A stretch of DNA of 64,000 nucleotides from Nodularia sp. LEGE 06071 (GCF_015207755.1 NZ_JADEWH010000002.1:496001-560000); one strand, 5' to 3'. Positions 1 through 9,786 are shown, numbered from the stretch's first letter. Numbers and translations are program-made. The notes: generated from the letters alone by a model not told the origin.

Positions 1-89
1 CAAAAGGGTTTTAACTCACTCCCTACTCCCCAGCTATATCAGCTAAATTTTCAATTATGTAGGATGTGTAACGGCAATTCAAAAATTTT

Positions 90-113
90 AGAGACGTGAA
101 AAATCACGCCTCT
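90..113 (-). terminator. Hairpin after the small secreted-protein gene
   Basis: A 24-base inverted repeat (AGAGACGTGA paired with TCACGCCTCT, one mismatch) lies about 60 bases past the stop of the minus-strand gene at 172-513. On the minus strand it is followed by an A/T-rich stretch, so it may act as its terminator. Inferred from base pairing only. Confidence 0.45.
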
Positions 114-171
114 CATTTCTTAGACCTCAAGCACTTTTTACTTAATTATTCACCAGCTTATTTCAACATAC

Positions 172-513
172 TTAGAGGTTTTTTTGCCGACTCCTAGTTT
201 CTAAGTCTTTAGGAATTACTTTTTGCCCATTGACTATTTCTGGTGTCTGGATAATAACTCTTTCCTTCTTTCTTTCTTTTGTAGAATAGTAAGGTTTAGC
301 AGGCTCTTCTTGTACTACTATTTGACGTTCCTTAGAGATATAATAGGGTTTAGTTATTGCTCCCTGATGATTTCTCTCCGAATAGTAACCATCCGCCTGA
401 ACTGAAGTAGTAGGAAAGGTGACAAACCAAACTAAACTAGCAAGGAATACTAGAGTAAGTTTGCGGCACAATTGAGTAAATATTTGCTGGGCTTTCAACA
501 TAAGCAAAACCAT
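172..513 (-). CDS. Small secreted protein with KPYY-SxKER repeats
   Basis: This 113-residue protein is not a family I recognise. Residues about 18-41 form a hydrophobic segment (LTLVFLASLVWFVTF) after a basic stretch and end near SVQADG, which looks like a Sec signal peptide cleaved after an AxA-like site. The mature part is short, charged and rich in Tyr, Lys and Glu. It holds two near-identical units, KPYYISKERQ and KPYYSTKERK, each followed by a run rich in V, I and Q. No catalytic motif is visible, so a structural or cell-surface role is only a guess. It is transcribed alone; a possible terminator hairpin lies downstream. Confidence 0.6.
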   Translation of the reverse strand: MVLLMLKAQQIFTQLCRKLTLVFLASLVWFVTFPTTSVQADGYYSERNHQGAITKPYYISKERQIVVQEEPAKPYYSTKERKKERVIIQTPEIVNGQKVIPKDLETRSRQKNL

Positions 514-648
514 CTCCTAACTCTTTAACAAATGTCTGAATGTTAGGAAACTTTTTAGTTAGTTAACGTCTTCCCCCAGGCTGGTTACGTATATATAAAA
601 AGTATTGCTCATTAGCCATTAGTTGTTTCCGCACACTGCCCACACTTT

Positions 649-1731
649 TTAAGCTATAGTCACATCTGGAGACAAGTAAACATCCTGAATGGCATGAAAT
701 AGTTTCACCCCTTCGTCAAAGGGACGCTGGAAAGTCTTCCGCCCGGAAATTAAACCAGTACCGCCAGCCCGTTTATTAATCACAGATGTCCGCACAACTT
801 CCGCAAGGTCATCTTTACCAGAAGCACCACCAGAATTAATTAGCCCCGCACGTCCACAGTAGCAATTAAGGACTTGATAACGAGTTAAATCAATCGGGTG
901 ATCACTGGTCAATTCTGTGTAAACTCGTTCATCAGTTTTGCCGTAACTTTTGTTAGTCGCTTTAGCTACTGCACCGTAACCATGATTACATTCAGGTAAC
1001 TTTTGTTTAATGATGTCCGCTTCAATCGTCACACCCAAATGATTTGCCTGCCCTGTAAGGTCAGCCGCAACATGATAATCTTGTTCTTGTTTAAAAGCGT
1101 TATTACGCAGATAGCACCAAAGAATTGTTACTAAACCCAGTTCATGGGCGTGTTTAAAAGCTTGGCTAACTTCCTGAATCTGCCTAGCAGATTGTTCTGA
1201 ACCAAAGTAAATTGTCGCGCCTACCGCCACTGCACCCAAGTTCCAAGCTTGTTCTACATCAGCAAACAATATCTGGTCATATTGATTGGGAAAAGTTAGC
1301 AGTTCGTTGTGATTGATTTTGGCGATGAAGGGGATTTTATGGGCATATTTACGCGCAACACTACCTAATACACCTAAAGTTGTCGCCACAGCATTACAAC
1401 CTCCGGCTATTGCCAATCTGACAATATTTTCGGGATCAAAATAAATCGGATTAGGCGCAAAAGATGCACCAGCTGAGTGTTCAATTCCTTGGTCTACTGG
1501 TAAGATAGATAAATAACCAGTATTTGCCAGCCGACCATGAGAGTAAAGTTGCTGGAGATTACGCAAAACTTGAGGATGGCGATCGCTATTTATCCAAACT
1601 CGATCTATAAAATCTGGGCCTGGTAAATGTAGTAAATTCTGAGAAACTTTTGCTTTGTATGTAAGTAGGTTTTCTGCCTCTTTACCTAACAAAGACTGGA
1701 TAGAATTAGCTTCTAAAACTGTTGTAGTCAT
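649..1731 (-). CDS. fbaB: Class I fructose-bisphosphate aldolase
   Basis: Predicted to cleave or form fructose 1,6-bisphosphate (and probably sedoheptulose 1,7-bisphosphate) through a Schiff base, without a metal. The 360-residue length and the motifs PVDQGIEHS (about residues 78-86), NHNELL and the glycine-rich C-terminal phosphate-binding part ([27 protein letters not shown]) match the DhnA/FbaB branch of class I aldolases seen in cyanobacteria. In photosynthetic cells the reaction serves both glycolysis and the Calvin cycle. The ATG at 1731 starts a typical N-terminus (MTTTVLEAN). The gene is monocistronic, with about 475 bases of non-coding DNA upstream. Confidence 0.93.
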   Translation of the reverse strand: MTTTVLEANSIQSLLGKEAENLLTYKAKVSQNLLHLPGPDFIDRVWINSDRHPQVLRNLQQLYSHGRLANTGYLSILPVDQGIEHSAGASFAPNPIYFDPENIVRLAIAGGCNAVATTLGVLGSVARKYAHKIPFIAKINHNELLTFPNQYDQILFADVEQAWNLGAVAVGATIYFGSEQSARQIQEVSQAFKHAHELGLVTILWCYLRNNAFKQEQDYHVAADLTGQANHLGVTIEADIIKQKLPECNHGYGAVAKATNKSYGKTDERVYTELTSDHPIDLTRYQVLNCYCGRAGLINSGGASGKDDLAEVVRTSVINKRAGGTGLISGRKTFQRPFDEGVKLFHAIQDVYLSPDVTIA

Positions 1732-2206
1732 TGAATTTTCCTCTAACTTCAGGCAATGACAAAAATAATTACTAATTCACAATTATAACAACTGCCAAGA
1801 TAATTTAAGCATAATACCTTGTACTGTGGAGCGATGACGCTTTGCGCCCACCGGAGGCGATCGCTATACCTCTTTCTTTAGATGAAGTAGTAACTTCCTA
1901 GAGATAGAGCCACTTGTCTGATCACAGAGGTTATTCTGATGATTACCAACAATTAGGTAGTAAATCAAACTCAATATTTCTCAGCTACATACATTTTTCA
2001 TTCAAGCCTCTTGTTATTAGAGAATATTTGAAAACTGTTTGGCTGTGAATTTAAGCACTTCCTGATCCCCCCTAGCCCTCTAAAAAAGGGTGGGGATGGT
2101 ATCAAAGTCACCTTTTTCAGGGCAATTGAGAAAGTTTTGCTACCGACAATAGAACTTTTCCAAAATCCTCTTACAAAGCTTTAGTTTCTCAATATCGGAT
2201 CAAGGA
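1732..2206. other. Intergenic region between fbaB and the 2222 gene
   Basis: No gene is visible in this 475-base stretch. It is the divergent promoter region for fbaB (minus) and the membrane-protein gene (plus). It contains a GC-rich imperfect palindrome ending in GCGATCGC near 1840-1866 and, at about 2063-2098, a purine/pyrimidine-rich hairpin-like run of the kind common between Nostoc genes. Confidence 0.4.
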
Positions 2207-2221
2207 GTGAAATCAACAGCT

Positions 2222-2863
2222 ATGTCTATTCCCAATGAACACGAAAGTAAAAACATTGACATCAAGCAAGAATCTTACACTGATACTAATGGTAATACTC
2301 ACACCCACGTCAAACGAACCACGGAACGCAATTTAGCCGAGCGTGACAATAACAATGCTGCTAGTGGTTTGCTGTTAGGTATTATCCTTACTTCCCTGCT
2401 GAGTTTGATTGTCGGTGGGGTCTGGTACTTCAACCAGAGCAATAAAGCAACTGTTGACAATACTGATACTGTGCCTGTGTTGGTTCCTGTACCGAGTAGC
2501 AGTCCCACCGCTAGTCCATCTCCTCAACCACAAACGACGATCATCGAAAAAACTACGGAAGTACCTGTATTTGTCCCTGTTCCACAACCACAACAGCAGG
2601 TTACACCCCCATCTGCACCTCGCCAACCGGATATTAATATTACTGTTCCACCCCAGCAGCCTGCGGCAGAAAAAGCGCCTTCTCCAACCCAGCCAACCCC
2701 TAACCCGACACAAAGCCCGACTAGTCCAACGAATAGTAATTCTACTTCGGGAAACGAAGGCGGTACTTCTACTAAGACTGTCACTCCAAGTACAGAAAAT
2801 GATCCATCTAATAGTGGTTCTTCTACCCCAGGTGATACGACTACAGGCGGTTCTGGTCAATAA
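2222..2863 (+). CDS. Single-pass membrane protein with Pro/Ser/Thr-rich tail
   Basis: The N-terminal ~50 residues are polar and charged (ESYTDTNGNTHTHVKRTTER). One hydrophobic helix follows (about residues 50-70, LLLGIILTSLLSLIVGGVWY), then about 140 residues rich in Pro, Thr, Ser and Gln (PVLVPVPSSSP, TEVPVFVPVPQPQQQ). This looks like an anchored protein with a disordered, wall-spanning or glycosylated tail. I do not recognise a family. Start choice is uncertain. AAGGAG at 2202-2207 lies 14 bases before the ATG at 2222, which I prefer; an in-frame GTG at 2207 would add five residues but has no ribosome site of its own. There is no obvious operon partner. Confidence 0.65.
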   Translation: MSIPNEHESKNIDIKQESYTDTNGNTHTHVKRTTERNLAERDNNNAASGLLLGIILTSLLSLIVGGVWYFNQSNKATVDNTDTVPVLVPVPSSSPTASPSPQPQTTIIEKTTEVPVFVPVPQPQQQVTPPSAPRQPDINITVPPQQPAAEKAPSPTQPTPNPTQSPTSPTNSNSTSGNEGGTSTKTVTPSTENDPSNSGSSTPGDTTTGGSGQ

Positions 2864-2871
2864 CGGCTGAC

Positions 2872-3285
2872 TGGAAAATAGGGAAGCCAAAAGCAATCAT
2901 TTGGAATGCAGAAAATTTGCGATCGCTACCGGAGTTAAGAACTTTTGCACTAGAACTGGTAAATCGCGATCGCATTCTGAATAATTTGCCACCTTTGCCA
3001 GAAGATCCTGAATTGCCCTCACCGCACAACTCCATGCACAGGATATGTTTGACCAAAGAAAAAAAGGATACAAGCCTCTAAATTTATTTATGGAGAAGCA
3101 AAAAGTGAAACAACATTAATTCAAGCCCCCGGATTTATCCGTGGGGTATTTAATTTTGAATTTTGAATTTTGAATTTTGAATTCGGAGCGCAGCGACGTG
3201 ACCAAGGAATACACCAAATTTGGTTATGGAATGGTAACTGGGGCGAATGGTCGGATTTATGCTGTGCAAATGTTTGGCTTCTAGA
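2872..3285 (+). pseudogene. Remnant of a CAP-domain (SCP/PR-1 type) secreted protein
   Basis: Three pieces in different frames read as one CAP protein. The first, from 2872, contains LRTFALELVNRDRILNNLPP, the usual first helix of bacterial CAP domains. After a frame change near 3015 the sequence continues as LTAQLHAQDMFDQ, the next conserved helix. After about 100 bases of unrelated DNA, including heptamer repeats, the C-terminal strand appears at 3199-3285 as FGYGMVTGANGRIYAVQMFGF followed by TAG. The catalytic-like His and Glu segment in the middle is gone. The parts are recognisable only from family knowledge; a frameshifted, partly deleted gene is the best explanation. Confidence 0.7.
3152..3184. 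repeat. Heptamer tandem repeat (ATTTTGA)x4
   Basis: Four consecutive copies of a 7-base unit (ATTTTGA). Heptamer arrays of this kind are the short tandemly repeated repetitive (STRR) sequences described in heterocystous cyanobacteria. This one lies inside the decayed CAP gene. Confidence 0.8.
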
Positions 3286-3307
3286 CTTGCTAAGGAATTA
3301 AAAAAAA

Positions 3308-3360
3308 GGCAAATCTCGGTAGGGATTGTGAGATATCCTTAGATAAGTGAGAGATTTGCC
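3308..3360. promoter_or_regulatory. Inverted repeat just upstream of aspC
   Basis: A perfect 10-base inverted repeat (GGCAAATCTC and GAGATTTGCC) spans 53 bases and ends 13 bases before the ATG of the aminotransferase gene. On the minus strand the second arm runs into eight T residues, so it could terminate minus-strand transcription. On the plus strand it could structure the aspC leader. Function is inferred from position only. Confidence 0.45.
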
Positions 3361-3373
3361 AAATAAATTAAGC

Positions 3374-4540
3374 ATGAAGCTGGCAGCACGAGTAAGTAAG
3401 GTGAACCCTTCTTTAACCTTAGCGATCGCAGCTAAAGCTAAGGCCATGAAGGCTGAGGGAATAGACGTTTGTAGTTTCAGCGCTGGAGAACCGGATTTTG
3501 ACACTCCAGCCCACATCAAAGCCGCAGCAGCGAAAGCTTTGGAATCAGGTAAAACCAAGTATGGACCAGCCGCAGGAGAACCAAAGTTAAGGGAAGCGAT
3601 CGCCCAAAAACTGAAAACTGAGAACGGTCTTGATTATCAGTCCGAGAATGTGATTGTCACGAATGGCGGTAAACATTCTCTGTTTAACTTGATGTTAGCC
3701 CTGATTGATTCGGGTGATGAGGTAATTATCCCGGCTCCCTATTGGCTCAGTTACCCGGAAATGGTAACTTTAGTTGGTGGGAAGCCAGTAATTGTCACCA
3801 CAGATGCGGCGACGGATTATAAAATTACTCCGTCACAACTACGTCAAGCAATTACACCCAAAACAAAGTTATTTATTCTCAACTCCCCATCTAATCCCAC
3901 CGGGATGGTGTACACGCCAGATGAAATTAAAGCACTGGCGCAAGTGGTAGTGGATGCAGATATCTTTGTCGTTTCTGATGAGATTTACGAAAGGATTCTC
4001 TACGACGGTGCAGAACATATCAGCATTGGTTCTCTGGGTAAAGAAATTTTTGACCGTACTTTGATCAGTAACGGGTTTGCGAAAGCTTACTCCATGACTG
4101 GTTGGCGACTGGGTTATTTAGCCGGGCCAGTGGAGATTATTAAAGCGGCTAGCACTATTCAAGGACATAGTACATCGAATGTGTGTACCTTTGCTCAATA
4201 TGGTGCGATCGCGGCTTTAGAAAGTTCTCAAGACTGTGTAGAAACAATGCGCCTAGCTTTCGCGAAACGGCGACAAGTAATGTTAGACCGACTCAACGCC
4301 ATTCCGGGATTGAGTTGTGCTAAACCAGACGGCGCATTTTATCTGTTTCCTGATATTAGCAAAACAGGTCTCAAGTCCCTGGAATTTTGTAACGCTCTCT
4401 TGGAAGCACAGCAAGTAGCAATCATTCCGGGTATTGCCTTTGGTGCTGATCAAAACATTCGTTTGTCTTACGCCACTGATATGGCGACTATTGACAAAGG
4501 GATGGATAGGTTGGAGAAATTTGTGAATTCTCTTGTTTAG
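3374..4540 (+). CDS. aspC: Class I aspartate aminotransferase
   Basis: PLP-dependent transaminase that exchanges the amino group between aspartate and 2-oxoglutarate; the cyanobacterial enzyme may also accept prephenate or other amino acids. The 388-residue protein shows the fold-type I landmarks [40 protein letters not shown] and [17 protein letters not shown], with Lys237 as the expected Schiff-base lysine. It ends with NIRLSYA carrying the conserved carboxylate-binding Arg. The ATG at 3374 gives [15 protein letters not shown], the normal start for this family; a GTG nine codons upstream lies inside an inverted repeat and is less likely. Confidence 0.93.
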   Translation: MKLAARVSKVNPSLTLAIAAKAKAMKAEGIDVCSFSAGEPDFDTPAHIKAAAAKALESGKTKYGPAAGEPKLREAIAQKLKTENGLDYQSENVIVTNGGKHSLFNLMLALIDSGDEVIIPAPYWLSYPEMVTLVGGKPVIVTTDAATDYKITPSQLRQAITPKTKLFILNSPSNPTGMVYTPDEIKALAQVVVDADIFVVSDEIYERILYDGAEHISIGSLGKEIFDRTLISNGFAKAYSMTGWRLGYLAGPVEIIKAASTIQGHSTSNVCTFAQYGAIAALESSQDCVETMRLAFAKRRQVMLDRLNAIPGLSCAKPDGAFYLFPDISKTGLKSLEFCNALLEAQQVAIIPGIAFGADQNIRLSYATDMATIDKGMDRLEKFVNSLV

Positions 4541-4565
4541 GAATGCGGATTTAATCAAGTACAAA

Positions 4566-4637
4566 ACCTCACCCCTAAACCTTTCTTCTTAGCAAGGAGA
4601 CGGGAGACTTTAACGAAAGTCAATGGCGGGGTGAGGT
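4566..4637. repeat. Nested inverted repeat downstream of aspC
   Basis: Perfect 10-base arms (ACCTCACCCC and GGGGTGAGGT) enclose 52 bases that contain a second small hairpin (GACTT and AAGTC). Related partial sequences occur near 15200 and 45195, so this belongs to a dispersed family. It may also serve as the aspC terminator. Confidence 0.5.
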
Positions 4638-4706
4638 CAATAACCAGATTTACAGGTTATGGAGGTTTTGCTAGATTTGTTCTGATGAATTTGGCTCAGT
4701 TGCAGT

Positions 4707-5324
4707 TTATTGACTACTAGAATCAGTAAGTAAATTCCGATATTCCCAGTGTCCGCGTTTGCCCAAATCTTGGATAATATTTTCAGCAGTTTTTCTTGCT
4801 TGGTAACTGCTGCTTTGAATAGCTTTACTCAGGATAGTCTTAGTTTCATTACGCCAGCCGTAGTTACCCCATCCAGACTTGTCTTTTTTAATCATCAATT
4901 CAAGACACTCGATGACTAATTCTGGCATCGTATCAGCAAGTACAGCTAGACGTTCCAGCAGCAAAAAGTCAGGATCTACTTTACCAACTAGCTCAAGAAT
5001 TTGTTTAATCTGTGCGATCGCCCAAGAGTCCTCAAATTTTGCTGAACCGAACCACCAGCCAAAAGCAGCAAGTTCAGTAGCATAGGAACTAGGTTCATGA
5101 GAATTACACGCTGTTTCCAGACGCTTTTCCCAGAGTAATTGGAAGCTATTCAGGATTTCTGGATCTATCTCATTTTCTGTCTTCTTAAGGGTTCGCCCTA
5201 CCAATTCAAGAGCATAGCCACGCAACGCATCAGAAGCTAACTCAAAAAACCGCGTTAGTAATCCCCCTGGCTCATCCAAATTCCCTAATACGCTAATAAT
5301 TGACCTAAATCTTGATTTATTCAA
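4707..5324 (-). CDS. Orphan C-terminal domain, probably from a larger protein
   Basis: A helical 205-residue protein with no motif I can name securely. The blocks LAAFGWWFGSAKFEDSWAIA, LLLERLAVLAD, WGNYGWRNETKTILSKAI and RKTAENIIQDLGKRGHWEYR resemble, from memory, the HEAT-like C-terminal ends of very long bacterial proteins with SIR2 or NTPase domains. Here nothing longer is encoded upstream: no in-frame extension continues past the ATG at 5324. It may be a stand-alone relic of such a protein or a true small gene. It is followed on the same side by relics and an Rpn nuclease, consistent with a worn accessory region. Confidence 0.45.
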   Translation of the reverse strand: MNKSRFRSIISVLGNLDEPGGLLTRFFELASDALRGYALELVGRTLKKTENEIDPEILNSFQLLWEKRLETACNSHEPSSYATELAAFGWWFGSAKFEDSWAIAQIKQILELVGKVDPDFLLLERLAVLADTMPELVIECLELMIKKDKSGWGNYGWRNETKTILSKAIQSSSYQARKTAENIIQDLGKRGHWEYRNLLTDSSSQ

Positions 5325-5387
5325 ATTATTATACTGTATATAAGCTCACCAACTTGGAGAAAGTAGTTGCTAAAGAACTTACCCATG

Positions 5388-5452
5388 ATCGTGATTTCCA
5401 TGAAACAAAAACACAGTGAAAAATAGTATGCGTTCTGCACAGGCGATCGCTA
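5388..5452. repeat. 65-bp direct repeat, copy 1, flanking the Rpn gene
   Basis: This segment matches 6491-6555 at 59 of 65 positions, in the same orientation, ending in GCGATCGCTA. The two copies bracket the Rpn-type nuclease gene, as would be left by insertion of a unit or by a tandem duplication around it. Confidence 0.75.
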
Positions 5453-5500
5453 CCCATTGCCATATTGCTTTAATTACTCAAAGTCCAAGTTGATAACTGG

Positions 5501-5611
5501 TTGAGCAGGTGTAGCTGACGGAATCAACTCTCATGCAGATTCTAGAGGCTGGAAACGACTTTCTACTTGATAAACCAGCGAAAAACGTTCCACAAGCTTT
5601 AACTTTTTGAC
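5501..5611 (-). pseudogene. Decayed copy of the bicA 3' end
   Basis: The minus strand here matches the last part of the bicA gene (10310-10419) almost base for base. It would read KLVERFSLVYQVESR, but has an in-frame stop in place of the Leu of [10 protein letters not shown]. It is a duplicated and broken tail of the bicarbonate transporter gene, with no promoter or start of its own. Confidence 0.8.
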
Positions 5612-5641
5612 CCCAGTAATTTTATGAAAAATTTACTAAAG

Positions 5642-6445
5642 TTATTCTGGGGAATTTCGCTCTGTTGCAAGTCTCACTTGTTCGGGGGTTAAACCCAATA
5701 ACTGAGCAACTTCCTCTATTGTTAAACCACGCGCCAGCATCCGGGGTACAAGTTCGAGTTTAAGTCCTTCTCTGCCTTCTTCTCGACCCTCAGCTTTGGC
5801 TTCTTGATAAACCCTAGTTTCTTCTAAATTGACTCCTAACATCGCCTCTACCTCTTCACGGCTTAAATTGGCAAACTTGTAAACAGCGATTGTTGTAATT
5901 ACATCTATTATGTCATCTTTAGGCAAAAAACTCTGTTCTTCTTGTTGCACCCGTTCGATCAAGCGTTTTGCCTGTTCCACCATTTGATTCTCTGACGCAA
6001 TGGTTAATTGCATCAAACTGATACCCACAGGTTGCTGATCAAAATTGCCTAATTCATCCAGATAAATCCGTTGTACTTGTGAACTATCCAGTAGTGACCT
6101 GTGAATAGTCGTGTTTTCTGGCTCTAAACTGCGAGACTGGAAAATAATTACACCGTACCAATCATCATAAACAGATGGGTTTCGGTATAGATATAGCAGC
6201 GATTCTGAAAAAAAACGGTGGTAGAGTAACTCGTCTTTTTGAAACTGCACCTCGGCAAAAAAGATCATCTGGGGTGTTACATCTGGTGGTGGTAAAAATA
6301 CCCCATCAATCCGAAATGTTGGTTCTTTGACTTCGACTGATTCAAAGCGATAATTTCTGGCTGTTGTTGGTGGTTGTTCTATTAATTCAAATAACAACCA
6401 GGGGGAACGCTGAAAAAGTTGATAAAAAATGGCATCACGTCTCAC
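5642..6445 (-). CDS. Rpn family recombination-promoting nuclease (DUF2887-like)
   Basis: A 267-residue member of the PD-(D/E)XK-type proteins often annotated as Rpn or putative transposase in cyanobacteria. Typical features are the opening RRDAIFYQLFQRSPW, then FRIDGVFLPP (Asp) and FFAEVQFQKDELLYHRFFSE (ExQ catalytic-like motif), and a C-terminal charged helix with the repeat EGREEGREGLKLE. It ends with a helix-turn-like tail (LTIEEVAQLLGLTPEQV). Rpn proteins stimulate RecA-independent recombination in E. coli; that role here is inference. Start is GTG at 6445, with AGAGGA six bases upstream. The gene lies between two 65-bp direct repeats. Confidence 0.82.
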   Translation of the reverse strand: MRRDAIFYQLFQRSPWLLFELIEQPPTTARNYRFESVEVKEPTFRIDGVFLPPPDVTPQMIFFAEVQFQKDELLYHRFFSESLLYLYRNPSVYDDWYGVIIFQSRSLEPENTTIHRSLLDSSQVQRIYLDELGNFDQQPVGISLMQLTIASENQMVEQAKRLIERVQQEEQSFLPKDDIIDVITTIAVYKFANLSREEVEAMLGVNLEETRVYQEAKAEGREEGREGLKLELVPRMLARGLTIEEVAQLLGLTPEQVRLATERNSPE

Positions 6446-6490
6446 AAAGCAATCCTCTGGATCTGTAGATCAACAAGAGTATGATCATAG

Positions 6491-6555
6491 ATCGTGATTG
6501 CCATGAAACAAAAACACGCTAAAAAATAGTATAAGTTCTGCACAGGCGATCGCTA
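6491..6555. repeat. 65-bp direct repeat, copy 2, flanking the Rpn gene
   Basis: Partner of 5388-5452 (six mismatches). It lies just upstream of the GTG start of the Rpn gene and ends at a GCGATCGC site next to a relic of the TPR gene. Confidence 0.75.
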
Positions 6556-6577
6556 AACTGGTAAACTGACCAAATAA

Positions 6578-6925
6578 CCTTGTTTTTTCAATTACATATA
6601 AAAAACTTCCCCGCAATTTCCGGTAAATATTCAGCATTCAGGATTTCATCAATCCCATCTCGCGTAAACCTTGGCGTAGTCTGTTCGCTTCTTCGGGGTT
6701 TTGTTGTTCGTAAAGCAGGATAGCATTTTGAAACGCTGTTAAACTCGCTTGAACATTGCCAACTTTTAGCTGTACTACCCCTAAATTTTGATAAGCTGGT
6801 GCATAGTTGGGATTACATCGGATAGCTTTTTGGTAACAGGCGATCGCATCTGGAATTTGCAGTTGGCTACCGAGGGCGGCAATGACCATACCACCAATCA
6901 GAAAGCCGAGCGTTAGGGACTGCAA
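6578..6925 (-). pseudogene. Chimera of sbtA 5' end and glycosyltransferase-TPR 3' end
   Basis: The open frame 6638-6925 (95 codons) begins with LGFLIGGMVIAALGSQLQIP, nearly the N-terminal membrane helix of SbtA (compare 8440-8495). From about residue 26 it continues as the last 70 residues of the glycosyltransferase-TPR protein (DAIACYQKAIRCNPNYAPAY onward). The switch is near 6840-6860 beside a GCGATCGC site. Similarity to the TPR gene's downstream flank continues to about 6578. The first codon would be TTG right after a stop and there is no ribosome site, so a translated product is doubtful. It is evidence of recombination between two genes of this locus. Confidence 0.8.
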
Positions 6926-7011
6926 CTAAGACCCAAGTCCCGCAGGCAAAAAATACGGGTACTAAACAGCCGGGATCATGCCCCGACTGTTTAGGTCTAC
7001 GTCGTTTCGAT

Positions 7012-8536
<1,525 letters not shown>

Positions 8537-8601
8537 GAATACCTCCTTTCGGCTCCTCTAACGAAGAGCGATTATTGTGATAAATGAGCTTGAAAAATTA
8601 A

Positions 8602-8683
8602 GGATGAAGCGCTTCATCCCTACAGCACAGGTGTTACGCGAATACCTGCCGACAGGTTGTTCAGAGGTGGTCGCTCTCTGAAC
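8602..8683 (-). promoter_or_regulatory. Three inverted repeats in the sbtA leader
   Basis: Upstream of the sbtA start stand a perfect 18-base palindrome (8602-8619, GGATGAAGC and its complement), a hairpin at 8628-8648 (CAGGTGTT-ACGCG-AATACCTG) and a hairpin at 8659-8683 (GTTCAGAG with CTCTGAAC). All three recur in the second copy at 9459-9540, with base pairing kept (one G-C becomes G-U). They could be regulator sites or a structured mRNA leader for CO2 control. No known riboswitch is recognised. Confidence 0.55.
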
Positions 8684-9014
8684 TGGGACCGAAGGTGTCG
8701 CGCTCTTGAAGTAATTCCTAGACCAAGGCCTATTAAGAAGAAAATTTCTATGTGCTTCAGTCTATCCTTAAATCTGCACAAATTTGCGATCGCTATACAT
8801 GGATCTGCTAAGTAATTTCAAATTCAAATCATAAGTTTTCCTTTTAGTTTCAGAAAACCCATATATTTCTGGCCAATAGTAAATTGCGATCGCCTCCGGC
8901 GGGCGGAGCATCATCGCAGAATTTTCTCTATACACGGATATTGCACCGAGGACGGTATGGGATCAGCCAAATCGGAAGAGTTGTTTGGACACCACTCTTC
9001 TAGCAATGATTGAG

Positions 9015-9260
9015 CTAATCAATCGACACTTCGGGGGGAGTGGTTGCCGGGTCATAAGTCGTAGACGGACTGTGACTGGCGAGGTTAAACCACCCCACCG
9101 CCAGTAGTAGACCGAACCCACAGCCCAACAAAAAAGTCCAGGCGTGAGACGACTCAAGTACGCAGAGCAGGCGGCGATCGCGCCCATATACTTGCACTAG
9201 CCAGCCTTCGCTGGTGTTGTTAAATTTGGTCGGAAGTTTAGTTGAGTCAAACTTGTTCAT
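9015..9260 (-). CDS. Small single-pass membrane protein of unknown function
   Basis: An 81-residue protein with a polar N-terminus (MNKFDSTKLPTKFNNTSEGW), a basic patch with VYGRDRRLLCVLESS, one hydrophobic helix (about residues 42-61, TFLLGCGFGLLLAVGWFNLA) and a short Ser/Thr/Pro-rich tail. I do not recognise it. The 55 bases upstream (9289-9343) are nearly identical to the region upstream of bicA, so it may be driven by a copied bicA promoter. It lies between the two sbtA leader copies, upstream of sbtA on the same strand. A role in bicarbonate uptake is conceivable only from location. Confidence 0.5.
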   Translation of the reverse strand: MNKFDSTKLPTKFNNTSEGWLVQVYGRDRRLLCVLESSHAWTFLLGCGFGLLLAVGWFNLASHSPSTTYDPATTPPEVSID

Positions 9261-9288
9261 TATCTCATTACCGTTTTAAGCAGGTTCT

Positions 9289-9343
9289 TTAGTTTTGATT
9301 ATGTGTTTTCAAACCTTGTGGTTAGTTGCAATATTCATGGTCA
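9289..9343 (-). repeat. 55-bp copy of the bicA upstream region
   Basis: Identical to 11990-12044 except at two of 55 positions. In both places it lies about 20-80 bases upstream of a start codon (bicA, or the 81-residue membrane protein). It probably carries the promoter or leader. Confidence 0.8.
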
Positions 9344-9394
9344 TTCATGCAACTGCTTAACGAAGTCCATTAAAAAATTGGACAAAAAATCCAC
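9341..9394 (-). pseudogene. Truncated sbtA, first 17 codons only
   Basis: In the second leader copy the sbtA frame starts normally (GTG at 9394 behind AAGGAGG), reads MDFLSNFLMDFVKQLHE and stops at TGA exactly where the sequence switches to the copied bicA upstream region. It has an intact translation start, so it may still be transcribed and translated as a short peptide or act as a leader for the following 81-residue gene. Confidence 0.75.
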
Positions 9395-9760
9395 GAATAC
9401 CTCCTTCCACCTCCTCTAACGAAGAGCGATTATTGTGATAAGTGAGCTTAAAAAGTAAGGATGAAGCGCTTCATCCCTACAGCACAGGTGTTACGCGAAT
9501 ACCTGCCGACAAGGTGTTCAGAGGTGGTCGCTTTCTGAACTGGGACTGAAGGTGTCGCTGTCTTGGAGTAATTCCTAGACCTATTAAGAACAAAATTTCT
9601 ATGTGCTTCAGTCTATCCTTAAATCTGCACAAATTTGCGATCGCCATACATGGATCTGCTAAGTAATTTCAAATTCAAATCATAAGTTTTCCTTTTACTT
9701 TTAGAAAACCCGTATATTTCTGGTCAATAGTAAATTGCAATCATAGGATTTTCTCTATAC
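9348..9760. repeat. Long direct repeat, copy 2 (sbtA 5' end and leader)
   Basis: Second copy of 8490-8934, on the same strand. It preserves the ribosome-binding site, the 18-base palindrome (9459-9476) and the two hairpins (9485-9505, 9516-9540). Confidence 0.9.
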
Positions 9761-9786
9761 GTTGTTGTTATTAAGAAGGGCTTTCT

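Noticed and set aside
2375-2896. Arg/Trp-rich minus-strand frame and plus-strand Leu/His-rich frame over the 2222 gene
   Set aside because: Other-frame shadows of a low-complexity Pro/Ser/Thr-rich gene; no start or homology signs.
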